In this document: positions 48,955 through 61,748 of the stretch, in pieces | Position numbering within the stretch: position 1 is the stretch's first letter | Layout of the letters: each line of letters starts with the position of its first letter | Notes under the pieces: model-generated | The model's input: only the letters and a program-made list of their open reading frames with translations | Database searches by the model: none | What the model was told of the DNA's origin: nothing | DNA from: Paulownia fortunei | Lineage: Eukaryota; Streptophyta; Magnoliopsida; Lamiales; Paulowniaceae | Length of the DNA stretch: 64,000 nt | NCBI GenBank assembly: GCA_019321725.1 | Contig: CM033110.1 | Span: forward strand, 24,173,210 to 24,237,209 | Direction: 5' to 3' | Translations under genes and position numbers: made by a program

Positions 48955-48962
48955 TTATATAG
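48955..48962 (-). promoter_or_regulatory. TATA box of the CHI-fold gene
   Basis: The minus strand reads CTATATAA in the context CCCTATATAAGC, 86-93 bases before the ATG. Strong match at a normal distance. Confidence 0.55.
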
Positions 48963-49864
48963 GGAGAAATTGGTGAGAGACGTTGGGGTTCATTTAATTT
49001 GCAGAAAGGTCTTGCTGTTGCTTATCTCTCGGGCTACCTCGGTATGAGCATTGTGATAAGGGAAGTTGAAACTTGCATACTTGGCTCATTGAATGTTCCC
49101 CTCCAAAAATATTTACTATGTTTCATCCGATTTATGCGATTGTGACACACAAATACAGACATGGCAACTCTTTTGTTATCCAAATCACACTTATGTTAAG
49201 CAATTGTTGATGTGGTGCGGTGAAATCCAGTGAATGTTTTATATTTGTTGTAACCCTTGGAAATCCAGGTGAGAATCAGCTGGTGGATGCATTTCATCTG
49301 TTTTACCTATGCATTTTGGTTTTATAAATGTTGTGCTTGTATCATATCTCGATGAGGCATCTGGAGACGCTATTTAATGATCCATGAATGCATGAAGAAG
49401 ATTTGTCAGATTAGGTAAAGCTTTGTTGATAAGGTGTGAAAATCGAGTTGTGTCACAGGATTCGGGTTTATTATTATTATTATTATATTATTATTATTAT
49501 TATTATTATTTTGTTTTTGCTTCGTATTTTCAAGTGAACTTGAGCAGTTTTCATTCTTATTCTGTAAAGTGCTGGGAAAATCACAATGGAAATACAACTA
49601 GCTTTGCCTCTAATAGCAAAGATGGGGCCTCACATGAAATACATGGAATAGACAATGCAACTCCTGTATTTAACTGCATAGATGAGTATGATGCGTGAAT
49701 GCATATTGTAAAATTTAATTTACTATTAATATGAAGCTGGAAAATTATTCAAAATCCAAATAAATCGAACCAAAGTTGTCTTAGAACATATAACCGACTT
49801 TTTTTTTATTTTCTAGTATTTATATTTATGAGCGTACTCACTACTCTGCTTTGTGGTAACTTCT

Positions 49865-49984
49865 GGCCCAGTCCATTATGACTCTAACAAAAAAGGCCGT
49901 ATTACAAAATTACTTGGGCCCAGCAAATTTGTTTGAGAATTTTATCTCAGTCCGGCCCAATTAGATTATGTTGGTTTATGGGCC
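49865..49984 (+). promoter_or_regulatory. Cluster of four site II (TGGGCC) elements before RRP8
   Basis: GGCCCA at 49865-49870, palindromic TGGGCCCA at 49915-49922, GGCCCA at 49954-49959 and TGGGCC at 49979-49984 lie within 240 bases of the RRP8 ATG. Site II elements bound by TCP factors are known to drive ribosome-biogenesis genes in proliferating plant cells, which suits an rRNA methyltransferase. Confidence 0.6.
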
Positions 49985-50099
49985 GACCTAGCCCGTTTCT
50001 GGAAGTTAGCGCTTCCCTACTTCACCTCGGAGCTTCTATTTTTCGAGCGCTGAACATTGGACCAAAAATATTTTCGACGAAAATATTTTAATTAAAGCT

Positions 50100-53000
50100 A
50101 TGACGGAGGAGCAGCGGCGGAACAGGAAGCGCAAAAGAGGCCGCGGCCACAGAGGAAAGACTACCTCCGGCACAGGCGCCGCGACAAATAATGGACCTTC
50201 TATTACTGTCTCTTCTGCTTCTGCATCTTCTATTACTAAGAGTGGCTCAAAATCCTCTTCATCTTTCCTTGACAAGGTAGGCGTAGTTGATTTTTATAAT
50301 ATGCGCAATAGTATGATATTTATTTTTCTGGTTTATTTATCTATTTGTGATTTGGCAGATGAAAGCGAGATTATCTGGAGGTTATTTCCGCATGATTAAT
50401 GAGAAGCTCTATACTTGCACGTATGATATTTCCTTTTTTCCCATCTTTTTGTTATGATAATATTCTCAATTTAGTTTAGTCACAATCTCTTGTGTTTGTA
50501 TCTATTTGATATTTTTTATTTACAAATAAAAATGTGATTCAAAATTGTGAAAAACTTGATTGGTGCCTACCCTGATGGCCTGATTATTATTTGTGAATGT
50601 GCTTTTTCTAAGCAATAAAATATGAAGGATTTTCTTACTTTGTTTTGTGCATTTGCTTGAACACAGTGGAGATGAAGCCCTCAATTATTTTAAAGAGGAC
50701 CCGGCATTGTTCAATGTGGTAAGTTTACTTTGTTCATATGAATGATCTCCTACTAATTTCTTTTAGCTGGCCATGAGGGGAAATCCTCGATTATGCATAA
50801 TTGAGTTAGAGCATTGTTGTCTGCGTTGTTAATGAGTTTAATTAGCATCATAGAATGCATGGATGCTGCTGTGCCCTATTTCAAACAGTCTTCAACTTGA
50901 ATGATAAGCTTTCAACATCTTAATTTTCGTGTTGCTCAACTGGTAATTTCTTTTATTTCTTCCGTGCGGCATGCACATTTAAACTTTAGCAAGCCATCAT
51001 TCATATTGTCATTTATTGATAATTTCTTTAGAGCATATTTATGCTAATCCTGTACAGTTGTCGCGTCCGAGATAAACTTTATATCTTATTTAAAATGTGT
51101 TGTACGTTATAGTTTCAAATGATTCAGAGCAACTATGTCTACCTTGCTATAAGGCATAAAAGAAATTCAATTGGCTGATTAGCGTTCTGATTTCATTTCT
51201 GAATTAACTGATTAGAATCCTCAAGTGAGCTGAAACTCTAGCCATTTACAAGAAATTCAATTGATGCTTGTTCACATTTTTGTTTTAGTTAAAAGTCATA
51301 TGCTCAGGAGCTGATTCGAAGAAACTGTATGGCAATTGAAGAATGTAGATAGTTTCTTCATATGATGGGGTTTAAGGTTTAGGATTTAGGCTTCTGACCA
51401 TGTCACCATAGTTGATTGTTTGATTTCACATGTTAGGTTTCATAGTACTATTATGTTGTTAAACTATTCTTAATTCACTCATCTAATTCCACCTTGGCTG
51501 CCACTAATTGTACCAGTTATGATAAATACAAGTTAGCAAATACAAATCCATCCTAAATAGATTTCATCATGAATATATGTAGACATGAATACAACAATTG
51601 CAGTGGTACTTTATGTCATTTGCAGAGATCTACAACTTGTCCAACTGACAAAATACGTAGGTGGCCTTGTATAGTTCTGCTGATTTCTGCCAAAAAACGT
51701 AACTGGTCTGTCCTTCCAGGAAGGATAAATTATATTGAAGCTGGCTTATCCTTTCTTTATGTATCTCTGGCTTATCCTTTCTTTATGCATCTCTAGTTTT
51801 AATTGCTTTATATCTGCTGTTCATTTTTTCTTTCTTATCCATTTTCCTTTTTGTTATCTCTGTGCCCCCAGCCCCTCCCCATCCCAAGGGTCTGGTGAAG
51901 TGGTGTTTGGGATGTGAGTTTATTTTGCGAAACCGGTGATGTATAGCATATTTTGAAAATTTATCTTTGATTATCCAACCCATCCTGCATTTTGGCTCTC
52001 CGCAATGTAACTTAATGTTCACTTACCTCGCCAGTATCATTCAGGGTACCAAGAGCAAATGTCACGTTGGCCTGAACAGCCGAATGATATTATTATAAAA
52101 TGGATAAAGGATCACAACCCTTCTTTAATTGTTGCTGATTTTGGTTGTGGTAAGAATCTTCAAATATTGCCTGGAATAAAGAATCTTATCTTTGCCACTG
52201 CTTTTACAAGTCTATGTTTACTAATTTATTCAGGGGATGCACGTATTGCTAGAAGTGTGAAGAATAAAGTTTATTCCTTTGATCTTGTCTCAAACGATGC
52301 TTCAGTTATTGCGTGTGATATGTCCAGGGTATGTGCCTTCCTTTTTCCTTCTTTTTTCTCTCTGGCTAGTCGTGCTGTAAAACGTGATTTGTTTGGATGA
52401 TACCTCATTTATAATATGAGTGTATTTTCTATTTATGTTCCTTTGTGGGTGTGGGTGTGCATGTGCGTGCTCATGTTACTCCCTGAAAAATATGACTGTG
52501 ACATGCAGACACCCCTGGTCTCTTCCTCTGTGGATGTTGCTGTCTTTTGTCTCTCACTGATGGGAACAAACTTCCCCAGTTATCTTCTGGAAGCAAACAG
52601 GGTTCTTAAGCCTCAGTATGTACTTGATATCATCCAATGCTTTTATTCCTCCAAAATATGTTTAATTTGAAGGTTTTGTAGTTAAAAGTTTAATCTATAT
52701 TGGTTCTGTGCAGTGGGTGGCTTTTAATAGCAGAAGTGAAAAGCAGGTTTGATCCCAGTACTGGAGGAGCAGACTCAGATAAGTTTGTGAAAGCCATATC
52801 TGAACTAGGATTTACCTCCGTGTCTAAGGTCTTACATTTTGCTTCCTCTTTAGTTGTAATAGGCTTCTACAATTAGAATTCTTACTAAAAGCTACCTATG
52901 CTGTGCAGGACTTCTCCAATAAAATGTTTATACTGTTCTACTTTAAGAAGAAGGTTTGGTACTGCTGAATTGCTGTATTCCTTCATTTCCAATGTTGCAT

Positions 53001-53109
53001 GATTAGTGTCTAGTTAATAGCTTTTCATTTCTTTTCTGTGCAGGAGAAACAAAAACCAAAGGACATTAAGTGGCCTGAATTGAAACCTTGTTTGTACAAG
53101 CGTCGTTGA
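50100..53109 (+). CDS. RRP8: Ribosomal RNA-processing protein 8 (rRNA N1-adenine methyltransferase)
   Basis: Nucleolar SAM-dependent enzyme. In yeast Rrp8 makes m1A in helix 25.1 of 25S rRNA. Exons 50100-50276, 50359-50420, 50667-50718, 52035-52149, 52234-52328, 52509-52615, 52714-52828, 52909-52953 and 53044-53109 give 277 residues. The start is very basic ([18 protein letters not shown]), a likely nucleolar signal, followed by a Ser/Thr-rich linker. The RRP8 entry motif [12 protein letters not shown] is at ~67-78, and [16 protein letters not shown] is at 98-113. SAM motif I is VADFGCGDARIA at 130-141, followed by [13 protein letters not shown] and [12 protein letters not shown], and the end is basic (KPCLYKRR). 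Length is normal for plants. The 1.3-kb intron 3 carries a 26-bp tandem repeat. Confidence 0.95.
51742..51793 (+). repeat. Two-copy 26-bp tandem repeat in an RRP8 intron
   Basis: TGGCTTATCCTTTCTTTATG occurs at 51742 and 51768, each followed by YATCTC with one base different. Pyrimidine-rich; about 240 bases before the acceptor at 52034. Confidence 0.9.
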
Positions 53110-55612
53110 GCTTCAATTAGTTCATAGTTAATCAGAACTTTTATGGACATTTTTTTGCTGAGATAGTTTTATGGACATAATTTGATCTTCTTATTTATTG
53201 CAGAAGTATATTTGTACGATTGTGATGTGGTAATATCACTCTATTATTTACTATAGAAGGGATTTAGAGCAAGAATTGGTATGTTTTCTTGATATTCTCT
53301 TTATTGTTGTTCTAAATCGGTAATTAACTTATAGATTGGAATCCGGAGCGATAGGAACGAAAGCCCTATCAACATTTACTACAACTGACAGACTCACTGT
53401 TGATAGGAATTGCTAAACTTCATTGTCCAAGGAAGAAAAGCTAATGAAAGCAAATGTTAAGAATATCTTTGTTTAACAATAGTTTGTCAAAATACTGCTT
53501 TTCTTTACAAGGAGTAAGTTTCTCATGATGCTGATGCCTCGGCCAAAACTTACAGGTAATAACAAGTCAGAGCTTCTCATAGCTTTCAGATTTTGCTAAT
53601 TAAGTCAAAGCGTTTTTTTTTTTCCTCATTAATAATTATCATATAATTTAAGTTTCAATTACCTACAAATTTAGATAAGAAAGAAAGCATTTGATTAATT
53701 CTCATAAACGGTGTAATTTATGCATTTAGGTATGAAAACTATTTCCACATTGAACCAACCAAATGAAGTGTGGAAAATCAAACATTCTTTTTGTCATATT
53801 TATTTCAATAGAAACAATAAAGCTATATACAAATTATTTTTTTAACAAATATATCTAGAAAAGTAAAAAAATATAAAGGGCTATTTGATCCTTGAAACCA
53901 TCTATATAAGTATTAATATAAGAAAATAAGTATAAGCAAATGCGCACAACCTAGAATTGAATTAGGGGTTTGCTTACCTATAATTTATGCGTGACCAATT
54001 CATTGAATTAGTTGGAAATATAGTTGGAATTTCTGGAAGCAACTAATAAATAGTCAAACCAAAACAATTCACCGACTGCTCTCACGCTCACAGGATTCAT
54101 CACAGCCCAACAAACAACAACTGACTTCATTTATTTCAATGTGCTTATGCCTTTTCCTCCTGCTTTTGAGGATTATGATTTCAATAAGAAAATTTTAAAA
54201 AAAAAGTACTAAAAGAAAATGGAGTAATGAAGAGGAAAAAGGTCAGCCTCACTCAGTTCATTCTATTATACTTATACCACCGACGCATAAAAACATCCGC
54301 AGTTTCTCGTCAAATATCCGACGCATAAAAACATCCGCAGTTTCTCGTCAAAATATTTGACTCTTGTAAGGAAACTTCCCTTTCTTCTTTCTTCATTTCA
54401 CCAACCAAAACTACTTTCTTTTCTTTCCTTTTTTTTTAATTATTTGTTGGTTGTTGATAGTTTATATGATTATAAAATAAAAATTGTCTGTTTAATAATT
54501 GGACAAATGGATCAGAAGAAAAAAAAGGAAAAATATAAAGAAAGAAAGAAATTGCAGTTGCCTTCATAAATAATAGCACAATAAGGAGCATTAAAAAGGA
54601 CATCTAAATCTAGAAACAGAAACTGGTGGGTTCATATGAGTATCCATTTCCATGTGCAAGTTTAATAGGAGTAATTTTCTTTTTAACACAGAAGTTAAAC
54701 TTATACTGTATAATTAAAGTAAAAAATAATATCTTTCTCAATGGGGGATCTAGTGCATTTCTAAATTTCTCCTTCATTGCTCCCCACCCCCAAAATATGG
54801 TTTAATTAATTTAGTACAGAAATTGAAAAGGATACCAAATTTTGCTTTTAGAAACAAAAAGCGTCGCCACAATTTACTGCACGCTTTCATAGTTGTTCTT
54901 TTTTTTTTTTTTTAATTGAAGGGATAAGTGTGAAGTTGGTTCATACAAGATTTTTTTGTAGTAAAATGTTGAAAAAAAGCACCCAAAATACATGTCATTA
55001 TTCTGTTAAAATAATTGGAAAAGACAAAATAAAAGACCCCACTGTTTTCTGACACACACACAATTCCTCCCGCAGCTCTCTCTGCAGATCAAATAGTACA
55101 CAAAAACTGAGCGGAAAGTAGTAGTACTACGCGGTGCAAAAACTTAAATAAATTATTCAAAACTTTATCTCAACATCCTTAGAATCTTGTTTCTTTTTCT
55201 ACTTAAATAGCAAAATCAAGATTTTTCTTTTTCTTGATATACGTTACTGGCTCTTCTTGTGTTCTCAAATAACCATTGATCTGCTCTGTCCAGAAAGGAT
55301 TTTTGGTGGTGGAAATCTCGACTCGTGGGCTTTCATTCTTTAACTTCAGAAACAGACGTATGTTTTAAGTCCAGTGATCTCAGTGCGTGTATTTTGGGAT
55401 ATGGGTTTCTGATAAATAACGTTGGGCAGTGACAAATTTGTCATTCTATCTATTTAGCAGAGGAGAATTTCTTGTGAGTGTATTTTTGATGTGGGATTTG
55501 CTTGAAATGTGTGAACAAGTGATGAAGTTTTGATCTTGGTGCTGTTTCAACTTTCAATAGATGCCAGTTCTTATTTAAGAGAGTTTGGAGAGGGGAAAAG
55601 AGCGATTGAGAA
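53110..55612. other. Intergenic and ATN1-like promoter and leader
   Basis: No gene in 2.5 kb. It includes a 38-bp tandem repeat at 54281-54356. From about 55060 onward it is CT-rich and probably transcribed leader. Confidence 0.5.
54281..54356 (+). repeat. Two-copy 38-bp tandem repeat
   Basis: CGACGCATAAAAACATCCGC begins at 54281 and again at 54319, each followed by AGTTTCTCGTCAAA. The copies are nearly identical and lie 1.26 kb before the kinase ATG. Confidence 0.92.
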
Positions 55613-58255
55613 ATGGGATCTGGTAACGGGTTTTACTCAGGAGCAGAGCTTAGTTTGGACCCCAAATGGTTGGTCGATCCGAAGCTTCTTTTTGTTGGGC
55701 CAAAGATTGGAGAAGGAGCCCATGCCAAAGTGTATGAGGGAAAGTAAGTTGACTTTTTATTCTTCTGTCTGAATCTTTACCTTTGAAGTGAAATGGTTTA
55801 TAATTTCGGAAAATAGGATGAAGAATAGAAAATCATCCCAGAAATTTTTGAATTAGTTTTGACATTTTAATCTTGCCTTCATAATGTGTTGGGAAAGAGC
55901 AATGTTACATAACAAGACCTAAATTTCCGCCCCATAAAAAACAAATTAAAGAGAAAAAGTTGTATAGTATGATGACATCTTTCATTTAGTACTTTGGAGG
56001 GCACCCTTGAATAACTGTAGAACATTGGAATAACAGAAGGGTATGTAAGGAATGTGCACAGAAGCACAGTTGTTGCAGTATTCTATGATTGTGAACAGTT
56101 AAGTCACCTTTCTTTTATTGGCCTTCTTTCAGATACAAAAACCAGAACGTTGCAATCAAAATTGTTCAGAGAGGAGAGACACCTGAAGAGATTGCCAAGA
56201 GGGAGGCCAGATTTGGAAGAGAAGTTGCAATGCTTTCCAGAGTCCAACACAAGAACTTAGTTAAGGTTGTACATTTTTTACTAGACGACTGATCTACTAT
56301 TGTAATAATAACTTATGGCTTCAAATTACACAAATGCAAGGCTGTGGGTATTTGTGTGAGTATTAGATATTTGTAATAAGATTCATGGAGGCTGATATTT
56401 TAAAAGAAGTTGTTAGCAATGTCTTAATGACTCCTCTTCCTCTTCAGTTCATTGGAGCTTGCAAGGAACCTGTCATGGTTATAGTAACTGAGCTTCTGCT
56501 TGGTGGAACATTGCGGAAGTACTTGGTTAACTTGCGGCCAAGGTGCCTGGATATGAGAGTCGCTATTGGATATGCGCTTGATATAGCTCGTGCAATGGAA
56601 TGTTTGCACTCACATGGAATCATTCATCGTGACCTGAAACCTGGTAATGTTTTATATGTTTTCTTTGAGTTTTTAGGTTTATCACATGGTAAGGAAATTT
56701 GTAATAAGCCATTAGGAGCGTTGTATAATTACTGTGTGAACTTGTCCATTCTCGTGAAATTTGAATAATTCTTGCTACTGAACTAGGAAATAGTTGGTTT
56801 ATTTTGCAGAACCTAGGATTAGTCGGAAGTATGAATATCTGATTTATCCTTATAATTTTAGTTAATTTCCAATAGGGGGACACAGAGAGCGTGTTCATGG
56901 TGGTGGTGTGCTTGAGTGTCCAAACTTGCACATGGAGAAATGATTTGTGCTTTTGTATTGAAAATCTGCAATGAAGATAGTAACGAGATTGATTTGTCTA
57001 TGATTTTCTTTTTCCTCCAGAAAACTTGCTCTTGACAGAAGACTGTAAAACCGTCAAACTTGCGGATTTTGGTTTGGCAAGAGAAGAGTCTTTGACAGAG
57101 ATGATGACTGCGGAAACTGGAACTTATCGCTGGATGGCTCCTGAGGTAGTTTCCGCAACATTTTTCCTTCTGCTTGCTCATTTCTTTGTGATATTCTGGG
57201 TCAAAAGAAATGCTGAAAAATAATCCTTTTTCTGTTTTTGGATATTTTGGTTGCAGCTTTATAGTACAGTCACACTAAGACATGGAGAAAAGAAGCATTA
57301 TAACCATAAGGTGGATGCTTATAGTTTTGCCATTGTGCTGTGGGAGCTCATACATAATAAGTTACCATTTGAAGGCATGTCAAATTTGCAGGCAGCCTAT
57401 GCCGCTGCTTTTAAAGTAATTCCCTTCTCTCTTCCTTTGAATTTCTTACTCTTTTCATACCTTTTTCAATTTTTATTTTTCTCCTGAAGGGGGAATGTCC
57501 ATAGTATTAGGCTACATGTTCCTTCCTTCTAGTTGTAGAAGTCAATTCTAGAAATAGGTACGTCAAATGGCAGCTTTGTCAATTTGCTTCTGCTCAATGA
57601 AGTGCAAACATCTAGAGAAGACGCTTCCTTCGATTCAAGCAGAAAGGAAATTGACTTGGGTGACATTCACAACCAAAATTGAGGACCCTTGTTGGGAGAT
57701 TGCCTTTTTTCTTTTTTCAGTTTACGGTAGAGTGAGGAGGTGCTAGTCTCTTCATTGCCTCTTCCCTGATTTCACCAGTGCTGGGAAATTTTACTTGTTA
57801 CATAACTTTTTGGGTAAATCAGCTAAGACAATGGCCTTAATTATGTGTGATTTATATTTGGTCAGCCGCCTTAGTTGTGTGTGAATTTATATTTATGTAT
57901 GATTCTATATTTGGTCAACCATCATTGAAACTTGTAGTTTCCTCTCCAGAATGTAAGGCCAAGTGCTGATGATCTTCCAGAGGATCTGGCTTTAATAGTC
58001 ACCTTATGTTGGAAGGAGGACCCCAATGCTCGGCCCAATTTCACTCAGATTATACAGATGCTCCTGCATTATCTATCTACAATCTCGCCACATGAACCTG
58101 TCATACCACACAGGATTTTCACTTCTGATCGAAATGCTGTCTTCCCACCAGAGTCTCCAGGAACCAGCTCTTTGATGGCCAAGAGGGATTACACCGGTGA
58201 CGCACCAACACCAATAGAAGACAAGCCGAGAGGATTTTTCTTTTGCTGTAACTAG
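55613..58255 (+). CDS. ATN1: Raf-like (MAPKKK C-type) protein kinase, ATN1-like
   Basis: Cytosolic Ser/Thr or dual-specificity kinase of the plant Raf-like group; target unknown. Exons 55613-55743, 56133-56265, 56448-56643, 57021-57145, 57257-57415 and 57950-58255 give 349 residues, close to Arabidopsis ATN1 (~356). The Gly-loop is GEGAHAKV (33-40), the catalytic Lys is K53 (VAIKIV), the catalytic loop is HRDLKPEN with D150, and DFG is at 169-171. The activation loop is [20 protein letters not shown], followed by [12 protein letters not shown] and the usual kinase C-lobe. It has no N-terminal regulatory domain. The tail after ~300 is Pro/Ser-rich and ends GFFFCCN; the paired Cys could be lipid-modified (inference). 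The ATG lies after a long CT-rich leader and directly precedes the conserved [12 protein letters not shown]. The closest matches from memory are At3g27560 and At5g40540. Confidence 0.94.
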
Positions 58256-59210
58256 TGCTACTAATGTTAATTACCTCGAAGGTGGTTGAAAAATTCAACT
58301 ATCTTTATTGAGGTTAATGCTGCAGAAATTCTTAACTAGAAGGTGTAGTTTTGATCAAAATCTCCAATTACAAATAGGGGACATGAAATTCGAACACGAC
58401 GTCTGCTGCAGGAACTCACCCTATTCAACCTATTAACTTCTATTTCCTTTGACATATAAGCAAGAGCTTGTAGAGTATGGAGTTTGGGTTGCTGTGATTT
58501 ATTATAGTTGTAAAATAGGGTCATCCAAGGCCTTTACTCCATCAATATGTTAAAATTCAGTTAATTTTACTGATTTTGTGGTACCAAAAGAAAAAAGAAA
58601 AAAGAAAAAAAGCAGAATTTACATTGATAATATTTACACGTGGTTACTTCTTACATGTATAATGATCATATTTTCACCTTTTGGGCTAGGATAAACCAGG
58701 GAAAATATAGTTTTAATCACCAAACTTTTATTCAAGATATAAAAAGGTTTCATGTGTTTAAAAGATGCTTAATTCATCACTCAAGTTAAAAAAGAAGCAT
58801 TTTCAATCCAAAGTTCATATAGTTAACGAAGGAGTGGGTGGAATTTTGACATGGATAATGGTGAATGGACAAGTTGTTTAGTTTTATTTTTGAAAAATAA
58901 ATTTACCTTTTTAGTTCTTAAGTTTTAATGATTTTTAATTATTTTTTGGTGATATTTCTGAAAAACAATCATAGTAGCAAAGTCTACAGCCTATTTTTTA
59001 AAAAATAAAAATAAAAATCTACACCTCGATATTTAAATTTTTTTCTTCAATTTATATTTCAGAACAAATAAATCAAAATAATTTCTCAAAATAAAATATC
59101 AAATTAGGTCAAACTTTATAACTCACAATTCCAAGTACAATTTCATTTCACAAAATAAAAATGAAACCCATTCCAAATGGACTTTTAGATATGAAAGTCC
59201 ATTTGTAAAA

Positions 59211-59450
59211 AAATTATGTGTTTGGTAATTATTTTTGAATGGACTTTTAAAATAAATCACTTCTCCAAAAGTCGGAGAAGTGCAAAATTATGGCTTTTAA
59301 ATTTCTTTTCTTGCACTTCTACTAAATGGGCATTAAATTATATTTTTACCAAACATTTAACAATACTTATAAGCACTTTTTAAAAAAGTACATATTAAAA
59401 ACTTCATTTTATAGATGGACTTTTATTTCAAAAGTGCTCCCAAACATGCA
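59211..59450. mobile_element. Candidate MITE with hAT-like ends
   Basis: The left side reads TGTTTGGTAATTATTTTTGA. The right side, on the reverse strand, reads TGTTTGGGAGCACTTTTGAA, both followed by a version of AAAAGTCCAT or TGGACTTTT. A small internal hairpin (CTTCTCCAAAAGTCGGAGAAG-like) lies between. The ends resemble plant hAT MITEs. No clear 8-bp target duplication is visible. Confidence 0.5.
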
Positions 59451-59944
59451 CAGAATTTTCCATGAAAATTTCACTCCCAGTTTCAATCTTTACTGCCCTA
59501 TCTTGTTCCATATGATGCTAAAAAAAAATAAGTGATTCCAAGAGTTGAACACTCAAAATTTTAATCATATCATCCTAAAATACAAAAGAAACAAGAAAAT
59601 AAATGCATTAACCTAAAAATTTAAGAAAGGTAAAAATAATTTGATTTGGTGATTTACTTAATCCAGTTCAATTAGAGATGTTCATTTTGTAAAATTGAAT
59701 TAAACTGATTCAAAATATCGGCATTGACAAATTGCCGCATTCAGCATAAAATTAAATTAATCGTTTTTTTTATTATTACGCAAAACTTTTTTTGATTTTT
59801 TTGTTTGATAATTCAGTTTACTGAATTTTTATAAAAAAATGTAGTTATACAAAAATCAAATAATAAAACCATAACTTTACTTTTCTTTTTGATATTTTAT
59901 AGTTCTAGTAATTAAGGATAAACAAGTATAAAGTTGAATAATAA

Positions 59945-59950
<6 letters not shown>

Positions 59951-59975
<25 letters not shown>
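59951..59975. repeat. TA microsatellite
   Basis: About twelve uninterrupted AT dinucleotides. Confidence 0.9.
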
Positions 59976-61162
59976 ACATAAAAACACAAAATCAATTCGA
60001 TGTTTGTACGGCTTGGTAAAATAAAATCAACTACCAAAAAAGTTATGAATAAAAAATGAATATTGAATGCTAATTTTGGTTCCATTTTAGTATGCAGCGG
60101 ATGATTTACTAAATTGTAAATTTAATGCCAATTTTTTATACTTAAATCCTCCAAATGTAATGCAATAAAATAAAAAAATCATGAAAGTTAAAAAAAATAT
60201 AAGAGAAACTCATGAGATAATTCTGTAGTCCAGCAAAAGTTATGACAATTTATTTCTTCTTATTTCCTCCAAATCACCACGTGCCTATCATATGGTGGAA
60301 TTCCATGTTTTGTTTCTACTTTTTAAGCTATCCGCCTCACTGAATGGACTGATAGAGATTAACAAAATGGAGTATAGAGATTAACAAAGAAGATTGAAAT
60401 GATAGAAAAAGGTTGAGCTCTCCAATAATATTATAAGTATATGTTTAAAAGGGTGTTTCCCTGGAATTTTCTTATCAATAATTTTTTTATTAAATTTTAT
60501 AGTTTTTTTATGCTTTTCTGTACTTCTCTAGAAATTTTAAAAGTGTGCAGCATTTTTTATCAACACGATTCATATAAAATAATATTAAAATAAATAAATT
60601 GGATTTTTACTTTTCAATTATTCTTTATATTTTTATTTTATTTATATATCTATGAATTCATATATTTTTATATTTTGAATAAAAAATTTCATAAAAACTT
60701 TTAATAATTTTTTTTTTGCCTCATACTTCCTATTGAGCAATGAGATGTGGTCTTAGATTTAAAGCCATTAACAGTGTTAAGAATTACGCAATACTCTCAA
60801 AAGTCAGATGGCGTGGATAGATTAGAAAATAGTATTTATATTATCTTTATTTTCTTAGCAGTTAGATTTAAAACTTGTCACTAGGTATGTACTTAACTGG
60901 TATTGTAGTTTTATCTTATTTATATATCTGCTGTCAGCCTCTTCTGGTAGATTATTTCAATAGTATTATCAAATATATAATTTCTAATAGTATTATCATA
61001 TAGTGAATAATTTTTTCAATTAGAGTATTAATATCAGCAAAGATCAAATTGATCCACAAAAATGAGAAGAATATTAGCCTTCCTCTCTGACATTATACCC
61101 ATTAATTGATTTCAACAAACAGGTGTTTTGAAAATTATGGAAATGAGAATTTGGCAGACTAT

Positions 61163-61487
61163 GAGCTCGTTTGGTTTCATTTTCAAATTCATTTTTAATA
61201 TTTTCATTAGATTTTTGTATAAAAAATAAGAATATGTTTGAATTAGTTATATTTTTAAGTATACTTTATAGGTTTATAAATAAAAATGTATTTATGTTTG
61301 TGATGTTTTATGTATAAAAAGACGTGATATATGAATATGTTTAAAAATAAAATTAATAGGTGTATGAAAAGATATGAAAAATTAATATATTTAAAAATAA
61401 TTTTTGAAAATAAAAATATATAATATTTTTATTAAAAATAATTAAAACAAATATATTTTTCTCATAGAAATTAAATCAAACGGGCTC
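61163..61487. mobile_element. 325-bp MITE with TAT target duplication (PIF/Harbinger-like)
   Basis: The left end GAGCTCGTTTGGTTTCATTT and the right end, read on the reverse strand as GAGCCCGTTTGATTTAATTT, are imperfect inverted repeats. TAT flanks both sides (61160-61162 and 61488-61490), fitting a 3-bp target-site duplication. The interior is AT-rich and non-coding. Three-base duplications and short size fit Tourist-type MITEs. It lies about 260 bases before the CRM-gene ATG. Confidence 0.7.
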
Positions 61488-61748
61488 TATGCTTCAAGGA
61501 AAAGTTTGGTATCGGGGCAAAAAGGTGTACTTAAACTAATGCGCCACCATTTATAATTAAGACAAAGTACAGTGGAGAACGTGTAATAACCCAAACTGCT
61601 AAAACCCCAAACAACCCAGCCCACCCCCAATCAAAAGCCCTGCGGCCTACCCCACGCTAATCAAAATCCTCTCAGTCCACCCCACCCCCACTCAAAAACC
61701 CTCCAGTTCGATCGCTGCCAGTTTGAATTTCAGGAAATTACAGTAAAA

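Larger units (their letters stand above)
48870..50099. other. Divergent promoter region of the CHI-fold and RRP8 genes
   Basis: 1.2 kb with no gene. It has an ATT microsatellite near 49470-49511, a TATA box for the CHI-fold gene and a cluster of site II motifs just before RRP8. Confidence 0.5.
58256..61162. other. Long AT-rich intergenic region
   Basis: No gene in 2.9 kb. Holds a TA microsatellite and a MITE-like inverted repeat near 59211-59450. The rest is low-complexity AT-rich sequence. Confidence 0.5.
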
